Origin: Quisquiliibacterium transsilvanicum
Lineage (GTDB): Bacteria > Pseudomonadota > Gammaproteobacteria > Burkholderiales > Burkholderiaceae_E
DNA: 64,000 nucleotides
Direction: 5' to 3'
NCBI RefSeq assembly: GCF_014202215.1
Contig: NZ_JACHGB010000001.1
Coordinates: forward strand, 654,847 to 718,846
Part shown: positions 19,449-29,013 of the stretch, in pieces
Position numbering within the stretch: position 1 is the stretch's first letter
Layout: each line of letters starts with the position of its first letter
Program-made: the position numbers and the translations under genes
The notes under the pieces: generated by a model
The model's database searches: none
The model's input: the letters and a program-made list of their open reading frames with translations, nothing else
Told to the model about the DNA's origin: nothing

Positions 19449-21275
19449 TCAAACCACCGAATCCCAGGGCGCCGACAGCCGCACGGCGCCGCTGACGATG
19501 CCAACCATCGAATACGTCTGCGGGAAGTTGCCCCATAGCTCGCCGGTGCCCGGAGCGATGTCTTCCGACAGCAGCCCCACATGGTTGCGGCTGGCGAGCA
19601 TCGCCTCGAAGATCTCCCGCGCCTGCGCGGTGCGGCCGATGCGCGCCAGCGCGTCGATCCGCCAGAAGGCGCAGACGTTGAACGCAGTCTCCGGGCGGCC
19701 GAAGTCGTCCGGAGCCTCATAGCGGCGCATGTGGGGCCCATCGCAGAGTACCGACTCCAGGACATCCACGGTGCTGACGAAGCGCGGATCCTTCGAGTCG
19801 AGGAAGCCCACCTCGGCCATCAGCAGAACGCTGGCGTCGAGATCGTGGCCGCCGAAGCTCTGCGTGAAGGCCTTGCGCCGCTCGCTCCAGGCGGATGCAA
19901 GGATGCGCGCCTTGATCGCCGCAGCCCGTTCGGACCACAACCGCACCCGCGACTGCATCGACAGCACCGCAGCGATCTTGGCCAGGCGGTCGCAGGCGGC
20001 CCAGCACATCAGCGCCGAAGACGTGTGCACCTCGGCGCGGGTGCGCAGCTCCCACATGCCCGCGTCGGGCTGGTCATGCAGACGCCAGGCACATTCGCCG
20101 ACCGCCTCGAGGGCGTCGAAGTCGCTCGCATCCGCTCGGCGGAACAGACGGTGGTCGTGGAACGCTTGCGCCGCGCCGAGGACGATGTTGCCGTAGACAT
20201 CGTGCTGCGAGTGCTCCCAGGCCTGATTTCCGACGCGCACGGGCCCCATGCCGCGATAGCCCGAGACCGACGGAATCGTCGACTCGACCAGTTCGCGCTC
20301 CAGCCCGATGCCGTAGAGAGGCTGAACGTGCCCGCCGTCGGCGCCGCGGATCACGTTGTACAGCCAGTGCATGTAGGCCTCCATGGTGCCGACCTCGGCC
20401 AGGCTGTTGAGCGCGCGCACGACAAAGAAGGCGTCGCGCAGCCAGCAATAGCGGTAGTCCCAGTTGCGTTGGCTGCCCGGAGCCTCCGGAATGCTGGTGG
20501 TCACCGCGGCGACGATCGCGCCAGTTTCCTCGTACTGGCAAAGCTTCAGCGTGATGGCCGCGCGGATCACCGCGTCCTGCCATTCGAAGGGCAAGGCCAG
20601 GCGACGAGTCCATTGCCGCCAGTGCGCAGCAGTGAGTTCCTCGAACTCGCGCGCGGTCTCCTCGATTCCGCCGGACAGGGTCTCGTCCGGCCCGAGCAGC
20701 AGGCTGACCGGCTGCCCCAGCGAGAACCAGGTCTCGCCGATGACGTAGGTGAGCGGCGCGTTGGTGGTGCACCGCAAGGTGCCCCAGCCGGCTGAAAACC
20801 GCAGGTGGTTGCTGCCGCGCGCGGTCTCGGGCGCCCGCGAGCCCCATTCGTTGCGCGGGCGCACGACGAAACGCACCCGCACCCGACCGTTGAGGGGCCG
20901 CACGCGCCGCACGAGCTGCGCCGGCCGGAAGATGCGGTCGCGGGTGTAAAAGCGCGGCGCAAAGTCGGTCACCTCGACGCCATTGCCGGTGCTGTCGTAG
21001 AGCCGGGTGCGCAGGATCGCCGTTCCAGGATCGTAGGCCTGCTCGCTCCGTGCAAAACCCTCGAGTTCGACCCCGAAGGTTCCTTCCTGGCCGATGCCTT
21101 CGGCTGAATCGAGCAGCGCGTGAAAGACCGGATCGCCGTCGAATCGCGGCATGCAGCACCAGACGATGCGGGCCCGCCGGTCAACGAGGGCGCCGAAAGA
21201 GCAGTTGCCGATGAGCGCCAGATCGAGACCGGCGCGATCGCCTGCTCCGGATGGGTGTCCGACGACTTGCAGCAT
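19449..21275 (-). CDS. Glycoside hydrolase family 15 protein (glucoamylase/trehalase-like)
   Basis: 608 residues from the ATG at 21275, chosen because GAGGAAGTC precedes it; a GTG 28 codons earlier is weaker. Family features: the N-terminal beta domain IGNCSFGALVDRRARIVWCC, then an (alpha/alpha)6 barrel with NWDYRYCWLRDAFFVVRALN, GGHVQPLYGIGLERELVE, RVGNQAWEHSQHDVYGNIVL and a C-terminal GELWGNFPQTYSMVGIV. No signal peptide is seen, so it is probably cytoplasmic. It is divergent from otsA-otsB. GH15 members without secretion signals next to trehalose genes often hydrolyse trehalose or maltooligosaccharides; which one is not decidable here. It lies 42 bases upstream of the FAD oxidoreductase gene, in the same direction. 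Confidence 0.9.
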   Translation of the reverse strand: MLQVVGHPSGAGDRAGLDLALIGNCSFGALVDRRARIVWCCMPRFDGDPVFHALLDSAEGIGQEGTFGVELEGFARSEQAYDPGTAILRTRLYDSTGNGVEVTDFAPRFYTRDRIFRPAQLVRRVRPLNGRVRVRFVVRPRNEWGSRAPETARGSNHLRFSAGWGTLRCTTNAPLTYVIGETWFSLGQPVSLLLGPDETLSGGIEETAREFEELTAAHWRQWTRRLALPFEWQDAVIRAAITLKLCQYEETGAIVAAVTTSIPEAPGSQRNWDYRYCWLRDAFFVVRALNSLAEVGTMEAYMHWLYNVIRGADGGHVQPLYGIGLERELVESTIPSVSGYRGMGPVRVGNQAWEHSQHDVYGNIVLGAAQAFHDHRLFRRADASDFDALEAVGECAWRLHDQPDAGMWELRTRAEVHTSSALMCWAACDRLAKIAAVLSMQSRVRLWSERAAAIKARILASAWSERRKAFTQSFGGHDLDASVLLMAEVGFLDSKDPRFVSTVDVLESVLCDGPHMRRYEAPDDFGRPETAFNVCAFWRIDALARIGRTAQAREIFEAMLASRNHVGLLSEDIAPGTGELWGNFPQTYSMVGIVSGAVRLSAPWDSVV

Positions 21276-21523
21276 GACTTCCTCGAGAGTGGTGCCATCC
21301 CCGCTGCCGGGGCGGTCATGCGACGGTGGCTGTTTCCGGTCCGTGGGCGTCTCCGGCACGGGACGGGGCTATACTCGAAACACCCTGCCGGCGGCCAGTC
21401 CCGCTGGGTCCGGACCCTCGGCGCCGAGTTTACTTCAGGTCGCTGCAGCGCCCTGCTGCACGCATCCCGGCCTGTCTGCGTGGCGTGTCAAGCCCATCGG
21501 CGCGATGCAACCGCGACCCGACG

Positions 21524-23761
21524 ATGAGAACCACACTCAGGCTCCAGCTCCGCTTCCTCCTGCCGCTCGCACTGGTGCTGGTTGCGGCCGCCTACCTGAC
21601 GCTGCCCCTGGTCGACCGGCTGACTGTCCGGTGGTTCGCCCGCGACCTCGACCTTCGGGGCGACCTGATCGCCAACGCCCTCTCCGATCCGCTCGAGAAT
21701 GCCCTGGCCACTGGTGACACGGCCAGCGTCGATGCCCTCTTCGAGCGTACTGTCCTCGATGAGCGCCTCCTGGCGCTGGGACTGTGTCCGCCGGACAACC
21801 GGCTGTCGCAGCCCACCCGCGCCTTTCCGGCCGAACTGGATTGCGCGCAGGCGGCGCGCCTCGGCGAGGCCAGGAGGCCGTTGTTCAAAGCCGCCACAGG
21901 CGCGGTGCACGTCCGGGTCCAGCCCCTGCGTAGCGCCGCTCCACAGGCCCCGCGCCTGCTCCTGGTTCACGACTTCAGCTTCGTCGAGCATCGCAGCAAA
22001 GACACCCGAGGCTACCTGCTGGTGCTGATCGTTGCGATGGGCGCTGCGATGGCGCTGATCACCGTGGTGGTGGCGCAGCTGAGCTGGCGGGGATGGGTTG
22101 CGGGCGCACGGGCGGTGCTGCGCGGCGAGGGGCTGCTGCGGCCGCTCTCGCCGCCGCCCCCGGAGTTCGCGCCGATCGCCGTCGAGTTGCGCGCGCGGTT
22201 GCGCGGCCTCGAGGACGAGTACCGTCGGGCGCGCGGGCCGGAAAGTGCCTGGAACGCGGAGCGCCTGCGTCGACTGCTGGCCACCGAGCTTCACGACCAG
22301 GAGATCATCGTCGTATCCAACCGCGAGCCCTACCTGCACGAGCGGGACGGTGATCGAATCGTGGTGCGGCGCCCCGCCAGCGGACTGGTCACCGCCATCG
22401 AACCGGTAATGCGCGCCTGCTCCGGAACGTGGATCGCGCACGGCAGCGGCAGCGCGGACCGCGAGTCGGTGGATGACCACGATCGGGTAAGGGTGCCGCC
22501 CGGCGAGGAGGACTACACGCTGCGCCGCCTCTGGCTCACCGAGGACGAGGAGCAGGGCTACTACTATGGCTTCGCCAACGAAGGCGTCTGGCCGCTGTGC
22601 CACGCGGCGCACGTGCGCCCGGTGTTCCGCGAGTCCGACTGGCGCCGCTACCGGGCGGTGAACCGCCGCTTCGCCGAGGCGGTGGTGGTCGAGGCGCGCA
22701 GCGAGGACCCGGTGGTGCTGATGCAGGACTATCACTTCGCGCTGCTGCCGGCCATGCTGCGCGAGCTGCTTCCGCGCGCCACCATCATCACCTTCTGGCA
22801 TATCCCCTGGCCGAGCCCAGAGTCCTTCGGCATCTGCCCCTGGAGCCAGGAACTGCTGCGCGGCATGCTCGGCAGCACCATCCTGGGCTTCCACACGAAG
22901 CACCACTGCCGCAATTTCATGGAGACGGTCGACCGCCAGCTCGAGGCCCGCATCGAACATGAGCACGACACGATCAGCCACGAGGGCAAGGAGACGCTGA
23001 TCGAGAGCTATCCGATCTCGATCGAATGGCCCTCCCCCGAGGTCTGCGCCGCCTGGCCGGCGGCGAAGCTCTGCCGGGAGCGCGTCTTCGCGCGCTTCGG
23101 GCTCCGCTCCGACGCCCGGCTCGCCGCCGGCGTGGACCGCTTCGACTACACCAAGGGCATCCTCGAGCGACTGCATGCGGTCGAGCGCATGCTGGAGAAG
23201 TACCCGGAATGGACCGGGCGCTTCGGCTTCGTGCAGATCGCCGCGCCGACGCGCTCGGCGCTCGAGGAGTACCGCGCCTTCCAGGCGCGCATCGAGTCGG
23301 TCACCGAACGGATCAACACACGCTTCGGGCGCGAGGACTACCGCCCGGTGCACCTGGTGGCCGAGCATCACGACCAGGACGCACTCATCGAGCTGTACCG
23401 CGCCGCCGACGCCTGCGTGGTCACCAGCCTGCACGACGGCATGAACCTCGTGAGCAAGGAGTTCGTGGCCGCGCGCGACGACGAGCGCGGCGTGCTGGTG
23501 CTCAGCCGCTATGCAGGTGCAGCACGCGAAATGACCGAAGCCCTCATCGTGAACCCGTATCACGTCGAGGAGACGGCCGACGCGCTGCAACGGGCGATCA
23601 CCATGCCCGCCGAAGAGCAGCGGGTCCGGATGGCAAGCCTGCGCGACACGGTCCGCGAATACAACGTCTATCGCTGGGCCGGCCGGATGCTGAGCGACGC
23701 CGCGCGGGTGCGCGTGCGCGAGCGCATTGCCGACCGGGTCGCGCAGTCGAGGGAGCCCTGA
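21524..23761 (+). CDS. otsA: Trehalose-6-phosphate synthase with N-terminal membrane sensor module
   Basis: Makes trehalose 6-phosphate from UDP-glucose and glucose 6-phosphate. 745 residues, against about 470 for E. coli OtsA. Residues 8-30 and 163-185 are membrane helices flanking a periplasmic region of about 130 residues with two cysteines ([15 protein letters not shown]). Residues 186-235 look HAMP-like ([20 protein letters not shown]). The GT20 domain runs from about 259 ([10 protein letters not shown]) to the end with [51 protein letters not shown] and [12 protein letters not shown]. The start is the ATG just before helix 1. otsB follows after 1 base. The architecture suggests membrane-anchored synthesis that senses the periplasm. 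Confidence 0.93.
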   Translation: MRTTLRLQLRFLLPLALVLVAAAYLTLPLVDRLTVRWFARDLDLRGDLIANALSDPLENALATGDTASVDALFERTVLDERLLALGLCPPDNRLSQPTRAFPAELDCAQAARLGEARRPLFKAATGAVHVRVQPLRSAAPQAPRLLLVHDFSFVEHRSKDTRGYLLVLIVAMGAAMALITVVVAQLSWRGWVAGARAVLRGEGLLRPLSPPPPEFAPIAVELRARLRGLEDEYRRARGPESAWNAERLRRLLATELHDQEIIVVSNREPYLHERDGDRIVVRRPASGLVTAIEPVMRACSGTWIAHGSGSADRESVDDHDRVRVPPGEEDYTLRRLWLTEDEEQGYYYGFANEGVWPLCHAAHVRPVFRESDWRRYRAVNRRFAEAVVVEARSEDPVVLMQDYHFALLPAMLRELLPRATIITFWHIPWPSPESFGICPWSQELLRGMLGSTILGFHTKHHCRNFMETVDRQLEARIEHEHDTISHEGKETLIESYPISIEWPSPEVCAAWPAAKLCRERVFARFGLRSDARLAAGVDRFDYTKGILERLHAVERMLEKYPEWTGRFGFVQIAAPTRSALEEYRAFQARIESVTERINTRFGREDYRPVHLVAEHHDQDALIELYRAADACVVTSLHDGMNLVSKEFVAARDDERGVLVLSRYAGAAREMTEALIVNPYHVEETADALQRAITMPAEEQRVRMASLRDTVREYNVYRWAGRMLSDAARVRVRERIADRVAQSREP

Positions 23762-23762
23762 G

Positions 23763-24539
23763 ATGCGGCACGCACTCTCCGAGGAAGCATTGCTGGACCT
23801 GGCGCAGACGATGCGGGGGCTGCCGCTGCTGGCCTTCGACTTCGACGGCACCCTGGCGGAGATCGTCGCGCTTCCCGGCGATGCGCGGATCGACCCCGCA
23901 CTGGCGGCCATCCTCGAGCGCCTTGCACAGCGGTTGCCCGTGGCGATCGTCACCGGGCGCTCGGTCGGCGACGTGGCTCCGCGACTGGGCTTCGAGCCCG
24001 CCTACATCATCGGCAACCACGGCGCAGAGGATCCGGCGGGAGAGCTGCCCTCCGGAACCCTCGCCCACCTCGACCGCTTGCGCGATCGGCTGCGCGCTTC
24101 CGCCGGGTCCTGGCACTCCGCCGGCGTGAGCCTCGAGGACAAGCGACATTCGCTGGCATTGCACTACCGGCGCGCGCCGGACCGAGAGGCCGCACGCCGC
24201 GTAGCCGAGGAGCTGATATCAGACCTGCCCGAGGGCCTGCGCAGCTTCGGAGGCAAGTGCGTGGTGAACGTCGTGCCCCGCGACGCCCCGGACAAGGGGC
24301 GCGCCGTGCTCGCGCTGATGCGCCGGGCGCAGGCGGACGCGGTGGTCTACGTCGGCGACGACGTCAACGACGAAGCGGTGTTCGAACGCGCACAGGCCGG
24401 CTGGTTCACCGTGCGCGTGGGGCGAGACGATCCGCACTCGGCTGCCATGTATGCACTGGACGGACACGGGGAGGTCGCCGAGCTGCTCAGTGCGGCGCTG
24501 CAGCTGGCCGTCGAGGCGAGCGGCGACCCTACTGCCTGA
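23763..24539 (+). CDS. otsB: Trehalose-6-phosphate phosphatase
   Basis: HAD-superfamily phosphatase of 258 residues that dephosphorylates trehalose 6-phosphate. Motif I is LAFDFDGTLAEI (nucleophile DxDGT), motif II IVTGRSVGDV, and motif III/IV GDDVNDEAVFE with the lysine in APDKGRAVLAL. The ATG lies 1 base after the otsA stop, so translation is coupled. Its 3' end overlaps the convergent yceI-like gene by 11 bases. Confidence 0.95.
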   Translation: MRHALSEEALLDLAQTMRGLPLLAFDFDGTLAEIVALPGDARIDPALAAILERLAQRLPVAIVTGRSVGDVAPRLGFEPAYIIGNHGAEDPAGELPSGTLAHLDRLRDRLRASAGSWHSAGVSLEDKRHSLALHYRRAPDREAARRVAEELISDLPEGLRSFGGKCVVNVVPRDAPDKGRAVLALMRRAQADAVVYVGDDVNDEAVFERAQAGWFTVRVGRDDPHSAAMYALDGHGEVAELLSAALQLAVEASGDPTA

Positions 24540-25113
24540 CCGCCTCGATCTGGATCAGCAGCCGCACCGCGTCGGGCACGCCCATGTCGATTCCCCAGTT
24601 CATCCCCCACTGGCTGCGCCGGATCGTGGTCTCGAAGTCGCCGCCGCAGATCCTCGCCTTGAGCATCGGATTGTCGTAGCAGTTGAAGCGCTGCGCCTCC
24701 AGCGTGACCGGCACGGCCTTGCCGAGCATCGTCAGCGTGCCCGCCACCGAGCGCACGCGTTCCCCGTCGAAGGTGAACTGGTTGCCGACGAACACCGCCT
24801 GCCGCGCGCGCCCGACATCGAGAAAGTCCGGGCTCTTCAGATGCTGGTCGAAGTCCGGAATTCCGGAGCTGACCGACGCGGTATCGATCCTGATGACAGC
24901 CTCCCCGGTGCGCGCCACCGGGTCGATCAGCACATGGCCTTCCGTGCGGTCGAAGCGCGCGCGCACCGTCGAGGTTCCGAAGTGCAGCACCTCGAAATTC
25001 ACGAAGGTGTGCATGGGATCGAGCACATAGCGCCCGGGTGCCGAGGATACGGCTCCGGCGGCCAGGAGCGTGGCCGCAGCGGCGAATGCAGCATTGACGG
25101 CACGATGGGTCAT
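24529..25113 (-). CDS. YceI-family periplasmic lipid-binding protein
   Basis: 194 residues with an N-terminal signal peptide (AVNAAFAAAATLLAAGAVSSA). The mature domain is a YceI lipocalin-like barrel: YVLDPMHTFVNFEVLHFGTS, RARFDRTEGHVLIDP, FDQHLKSPDFLDV and GTLTMLGKAVPVTLE. The family binds polyisoprenoids or other lipids in the periplasm; the ligand here is unknown. Two cysteines (FNCYDN, RICGGD) could form a disulfide. AAAGGAGC precedes the ATG. It is convergent with otsB with an 11-base overlap. Confidence 0.9.
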   Translation of the reverse strand: MTHRAVNAAFAAAATLLAAGAVSSAPGRYVLDPMHTFVNFEVLHFGTSTVRARFDRTEGHVLIDPVARTGEAVIRIDTASVSSGIPDFDQHLKSPDFLDVGRARQAVFVGNQFTFDGERVRSVAGTLTMLGKAVPVTLEAQRFNCYDNPMLKARICGGDFETTIRRSQWGMNWGIDMGVPDAVRLLIQIEAVRQ

Positions 25114-25167
25114 GGGTGCTCCTTTGAAGGGTTCACGGAATCACGGCAAGTCGCCGCCGCGACTTGG

Positions 25168-26736
25168 CTACTGCCGGCTGGCGGGCGCAGACCACCGGAT
25201 GTCCTCGAGAACGAAGGAGGGAATCCTGCTCCTCTCCCACAGTCCTTCGAGATCGCGATGCATCAGGTTCTGCTCGGGACGCATGAACAGGAACACGTTG
25301 ACTGCGTCCTCGGTGACCCGGCGCTGCGCCTCGCCGAGCCAGCGGTGAATTTCTTCGTCGCTGCGCGCACTCCGGACCTTGCGCCAGATGTCCTTGAACG
25401 CGGCGTTGTCATAGGCGAAGTAGTAATCGTCGCGTGCATAGATGTCCAGGTCCATCGGCTCGACGTGCATGATCAGGGTCAGGGCGTAGCGGCGCCCGCC
25501 GAACACCTCCTTCATCCAGCGCGTCCAGTCGTACTCGACCAGCTCCACGCGGAAGCCGACCGCTTCGAGGTCCGAAGCGATCATCAGTCCGCCGTAGCGG
25601 CCATAGTCGGTCGGCGGCACCACCAGTTCCACCTCGAAGCCGCGCGGCACCCTGGCCTCGTCGAGCAGTTGCCGTGCGCGGCGCGGGTCATGCGGATAGC
25701 GGTGCACGAGGTCGACGTAGGCAGGATGCGATGGCGGGAAATGGCTGCCGATCAGTGCCGGGGAGAATTGCGGTCCGTACAGCGTTCGCACCCGCTCGCG
25801 ATCGATCGCATGCGACAGCGCCCGGCGCACGCGCAGGTCATCGAAGGGCGGCCGGCCGTTGTTGATCGCGAGGATCATCTTGCTCTCGAGCCTGCGCGCG
25901 CTCAGCCGGTAGTCGGGCCGGATCATGAAGCGCTCGCCGAGCCGGGTGACGCTGAGCAGCCCGTCGACCAGTCCTTCCGACAGCATGTTCGCGGTCTCGG
26001 ACGTCGTGTGCATGAAGACGAACTCGGCGCGCGCCAGCGCGGGGCTCCGGCCCCAGTAGCTCGCGTTGCGGACCAGCCGCACCAGGCTGCCCGGGATCCA
26101 GGCATCGAATCGGAACGGGCCTGTGCCCACCGGGCGCTGGGCATTGCCTGAGGCGCTGTCGGGATGGATCATCACCGCGGCGGGCAGCGCGAGCGCGAAC
26201 GGCAGCAGCGCATCGGGATCCGAAAGCCTGATACGCAGCTGGTACGGCGAATCGACCTCGATCGCGCGGATCTTCGCGAACCAGGCCTTCTGGGGATTGG
26301 CCGAACCGGGTGCAACGATCCGCCGCAGGCTCGATGCCGCGCTATGCGCGTCGAACACCTTGCCATCGTGGTAACGGACGTTCCTGCGCAGGCGGAACAG
26401 GTAGCTCAGACCGTCCTCCGAACGGACCCAGTCGATCGCGAGCCGAGGCTGCAGCCGGCCCTCGCCGTCGATGACGGTCAGTCCCTCCAGGACGTTCGCG
26501 TAGACGATCTCCCCGGCCGAGGCCGACGACGTCATCGTCGGATCGAGCACCGGCGGCTCGAGCTGCACGCCGACGCGCAGATCGTCGCGCACGGCCAGGG
26601 CCGGCGCGACCGCGAACAGCATGACGAGCGCAAGCAGCAGCGCTCCGAGTTGGCGCGAGGTACGCGAGGTACGCGAAGGACGCGAGGAACGCGAGGAACG
26701 CGCACCGACACCGACGCGGCAGGCGATCCCGTTCAT
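25168..26736 (-). CDS. Orphan ABC transporter substrate-binding protein, family 5
   Basis: 522-residue periplasmic solute-binding protein of the dipeptide/oligopeptide (SBP_bac_5) family. The first about 28 residues are arginine/serine-rich, partly from a 9-base tandem repeat, followed by the signal-peptide core LGALLLALVMLFAVAPALA. Mature features: LEPPVLDPTMTSSASAGEIV, VYANVLEGLT, VRYHDGKVFDAHSAASSLRR, PVGTGPFRF, VRRALSHAIDRERV and PHDPRRARQLLDEA. No permease or ATPase gene is nearby. The gene starts 19 bases after the diguanylate cyclase gene and shares its strand, so the two are probably co-transcribed; ligand sensing rather than transport is possible (inference). Confidence 0.88.
   Translation of the reverse strand: MNGIACRVGVGARSSRSSRPSRTSRTSRQLGALLLALVMLFAVAPALAVRDDLRVGVQLEPPVLDPTMTSSASAGEIVYANVLEGLTVIDGEGRLQPRLAIDWVRSEDGLSYLFRLRRNVRYHDGKVFDAHSAASSLRRIVAPGSANPQKAWFAKIRAIEVDSPYQLRIRLSDPDALLPFALALPAAVMIHPDSASGNAQRPVGTGPFRFDAWIPGSLVRLVRNASYWGRSPALARAEFVFMHTTSETANMLSEGLVDGLLSVTRLGERFMIRPDYRLSARRLESKMILAINNGRPPFDDLRVRRALSHAIDRERVRTLYGPQFSPALIGSHFPPSHPAYVDLVHRYPHDPRRARQLLDEARVPRGFEVELVVPPTDYGRYGGLMIASDLEAVGFRVELVEYDWTRWMKEVFGGRRYALTLIMHVEPMDLDIYARDDYYFAYDNAAFKDIWRKVRSARSDEEIHRWLGEAQRRVTEDAVNVFLFMRPEQNLMHRDLEGLWERSRIPSFVLEDIRWSAPASRQ
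26652..26700. repeat. 9-base imperfect tandem repeat, about 5 copies
   Basis: Variants of ACGCGAGGT/ACGCGAGGA repeat with a 9-base period. On the minus strand they encode Ser-Arg-Thr/Ser/Pro triplets in the positively charged n-region of the solute-binding protein's signal peptide. Drift among copies suggests an older array than the perfect one at 17246-17344. Confidence 0.85.
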
Positions 26737-26755
26737 TCAAGACTCCGAGGGCAGA

Positions 26756-28126
26756 TCATGATTCCGCGGTGGCGAGCCGCACCAGGTTGCGCCCATCCGC
26801 TTTTGCCGCGTACAAGGAGGCATCGGCCCGCCGCATCGCCTGCTGGATCAGCTGCTCGAGCTGCTCGGGGTCGTCGAGCGCGTCGCCGCGCGGCACCGGG
26901 ATCACGGTCAGCCCGATGCTGACCGTCAGCGACAGCGGGCGCCCCGCGCCAAGCATCATCGGCGCGCCTTCGATGCGCGCGCGCAAGGCGTCGCAGACGC
27001 GTTGCGCGTCGTCCAGCGTTCGGACTGGCAGCAACGCGACGAACTCCTCGCCGCCGAAGCGCGCCAGGATGTCGTCGGCCCGCAATCCGGAGGACGCATG
27101 TGCGGCGACATGGACCAGCGCCCGGTCCCCGACCTCATGCCCATGCGTGTCGTTGACCCGCTTGAAGTGATCCACGTCGACGATCGCCAGGCACAGCGGC
27201 TGGGCGCCGCGCGCGAGCAGCCGCTGAGCGGCGGCGGCGAAGTGACGCCGGTTGGCCAGGCCAGTCAGCGGGTCATGCTCGGCAAGGAAGGCGAGTTCCT
27301 CGTGCGCCTTCTGCATCCGCGCCTCCTGCGCCTGGATGCGCTCGACGTAGCCGCGCATCGTCTCGGCGAGCTCGACGATCTCGTCCCTGCCGACCACGCG
27401 CAGGTCCTGCGGATCGACGTCGCCGCGCGACAGCGCCTGGCGCATGCGCTGGATCCGGCGCACGACGTGAACTTCGAAGTACAGCCCGGACAGGATCACC
27501 GCCGCCAGCAGCAGCGCCGCAAACACTGCGAGGTTGCGTCGCTGCAAGGCCGCATCCTCCTGCAGTCGCCTGCCCTGGGCGCTCAGCTCGCTGCGAACGC
27601 TGGCCGCGTCATAGCCCATCAGCACCGAGAGCGTCCCCGCGATCTCGCGGTTCTCGAGCGACCGCTGCCGGATCGCCGCGAGGTCGGCCGCGTCGGCGGC
27701 GCCATCGATCCGCCTGCGCAACAGGCGGTCGAGCTCGGCGACGTTGTCCTCCAACTGGCGTCCAGCGCCCCTCACCTTCGCCACGAACTCCGCGTCCGTC
27801 GAGCCGGACAGCAGCGGCTCGGTCAGTTTGCCGATCCAGCGGAACCGGTCGGTCAGCTCGACCAGCGCCGCACGCCGGTCGCCGTGGTTCTCCGACTGCA
27901 CCAGGATCAGGCCGAGCGACACCAGCGACTCGGTCTGCTGCGCCAGCCGCACCGAACTCATCAGGCGCTCGAGGTCGCTTCGCGTCAGCCGCTCGACCTG
28001 GTCGTGCAGGCGTCCGAAGGCCTGCCCGATCAGCAGCAGGATGCAGAACGCCATGAGCGCCACCAGCGAGGTGATGACGACGGTCCTGGCGGTCAGGCCG
28101 GACAGGCGGCGGCGCGCTCTACTCAT
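26756..28126 (-). CDS. Membrane diguanylate cyclase (GGEEF)
   Basis: 456 residues from ATG MSRARRRL. Membrane helices at about 15-37 and 199-219 flank a periplasmic, mostly helical region of about 160 residues. A HAMP-like linker (220-275) follows, then a GGDEF domain (about 280-456) with HDPLTGLANRRHF, DVDHFKRVNDTHGHEVGD and the active-site RFGGEEF at 357-362. R349-A-D-D352 is an intact RxxD inhibitory site 5 residues upstream. It should make c-di-GMP with product feedback. Any longer reading frame would run into tRNA-Pro. The solute-binding protein gene follows after 19 bases. Confidence 0.93.
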   Translation of the reverse strand: MSRARRRLSGLTARTVVITSLVALMAFCILLLIGQAFGRLHDQVERLTRSDLERLMSSVRLAQQTESLVSLGLILVQSENHGDRRAALVELTDRFRWIGKLTEPLLSGSTDAEFVAKVRGAGRQLEDNVAELDRLLRRRIDGAADAADLAAIRQRSLENREIAGTLSVLMGYDAASVRSELSAQGRRLQEDAALQRRNLAVFAALLLAAVILSGLYFEVHVVRRIQRMRQALSRGDVDPQDLRVVGRDEIVELAETMRGYVERIQAQEARMQKAHEELAFLAEHDPLTGLANRRHFAAAAQRLLARGAQPLCLAIVDVDHFKRVNDTHGHEVGDRALVHVAAHASSGLRADDILARFGGEEFVALLPVRTLDDAQRVCDALRARIEGAPMMLGAGRPLSLTVSIGLTVIPVPRGDALDDPEQLEQLIQQAMRRADASLYAAKADGRNLVRLATAES

Positions 28127-28314
28127 CCGTGGGCTGATCCGTGGGGACGCGGGTTTAGACGAAGACCGGAGGCGCGGTTTGAACGCGGAGAACGAAGCTC
28201 GCGTCGTGCGCCAGGAGACCGGCGGTCCAGGACCAGCACTATAAGGGCGCAGACAATGAGCCCGATCCGCCTGCGCATGCAGCGCGCGGCAATTCCGGAA
28301 CGCGCTCCGGAAAT

Positions 28315-28358
28315 GAACAAGGGGTTGGCCCCTTGTGAGAGCCAACCCCTTGATTTTA
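28315..28358 (-). terminator. Terminator after tRNA-Pro
   Basis: AAGGGGTTGGC (28319-28329) and GCCAACCCCTT (28341-28351) form a perfect 11-bp stem with an 11-base loop just downstream of tRNA-Pro on the minus strand, followed by GTTCATTT. The opposite strand reads GATTTTAC after the stem, so it could act both ways. Confidence 0.7.
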
Positions 28359-28359
28359 C

Positions 28360-28438
<79 letters not shown>

Positions 28439-28499
28439 GCAAAAAATTATAGCAGGTTTTCTCGCAGGAATCTTTCCTCCGCGTGCCGGGCGTGAACCG

Positions 28500-28949
28500 T
28501 CAGGCGCGCTGCGCTTCCGACGCGCCGCCAGCCCCGCCCTGCGCGTCCCCGTCCGGCGCCAGCAGTTCGAGCGCCTCGACGAGCGCGCGCCGGATGTCCT
28601 CGACTTCGTGCTCGGTCACCTCGTAGGTGACCGGGAGCGGCTCGGCGAGGACGGTGGCGGCGTCGCGGCCCTTGCCGAGCACCTCGCCCAGCCGGTTGCG
28701 CGCACCGCTGATCGTGAAGCCCTGCTCGTAGAGAAGCTCTCGGATGCGGCGCACCAGCAGCACCTCGTGGTGCTGGTAGTAGCGACGATTGCCGCGCCGC
28801 TTCATCGGGCGCAGCTGCGTGAACTCCTGCTCCCAATAGCGGAGCACATGGGGCTTCACGCCGCAGAGCTCGCTGACCTCGCCGATCGTGAAGTAGCGCT
28901 TGGCCGGTATCGGCGGCAGGACGATCTTGGCGTCGGGTTTGGGCTGCAT
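28500..28949 (-). CDS. MerR-family regulator downstream of ihfA
   Basis: 149 residues. The N-terminal MerR winged helix (YFTIGEVSELCGVKPHVLRY, WEQEF, then RRYYQHHEVLLVRRIRELLY) is followed by a short helical region and an Ala/Gly-rich tail with no metal-binding cysteine cluster. This regulator is conserved next to ihfA in many proteobacteria, but its effector and targets are not established to my knowledge. It starts 64 bases after ihfA on the same strand. Confidence 0.9.
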   Translation of the reverse strand: MQPKPDAKIVLPPIPAKRYFTIGEVSELCGVKPHVLRYWEQEFTQLRPMKRRGNRRYYQHHEVLLVRRIRELLYEQGFTISGARNRLGEVLGKGRDAATVLAEPLPVTYEVTEHEVEDIRRALVEALELLAPDGDAQGGAGGASEAQRA

Positions 28950-29013
28950 GGGAACTGGAGGCTTTCCTGTGAAATGCGCCCGGCAGGCCGAACGCGGGAA
29001 GCGCGAGCGCGGC

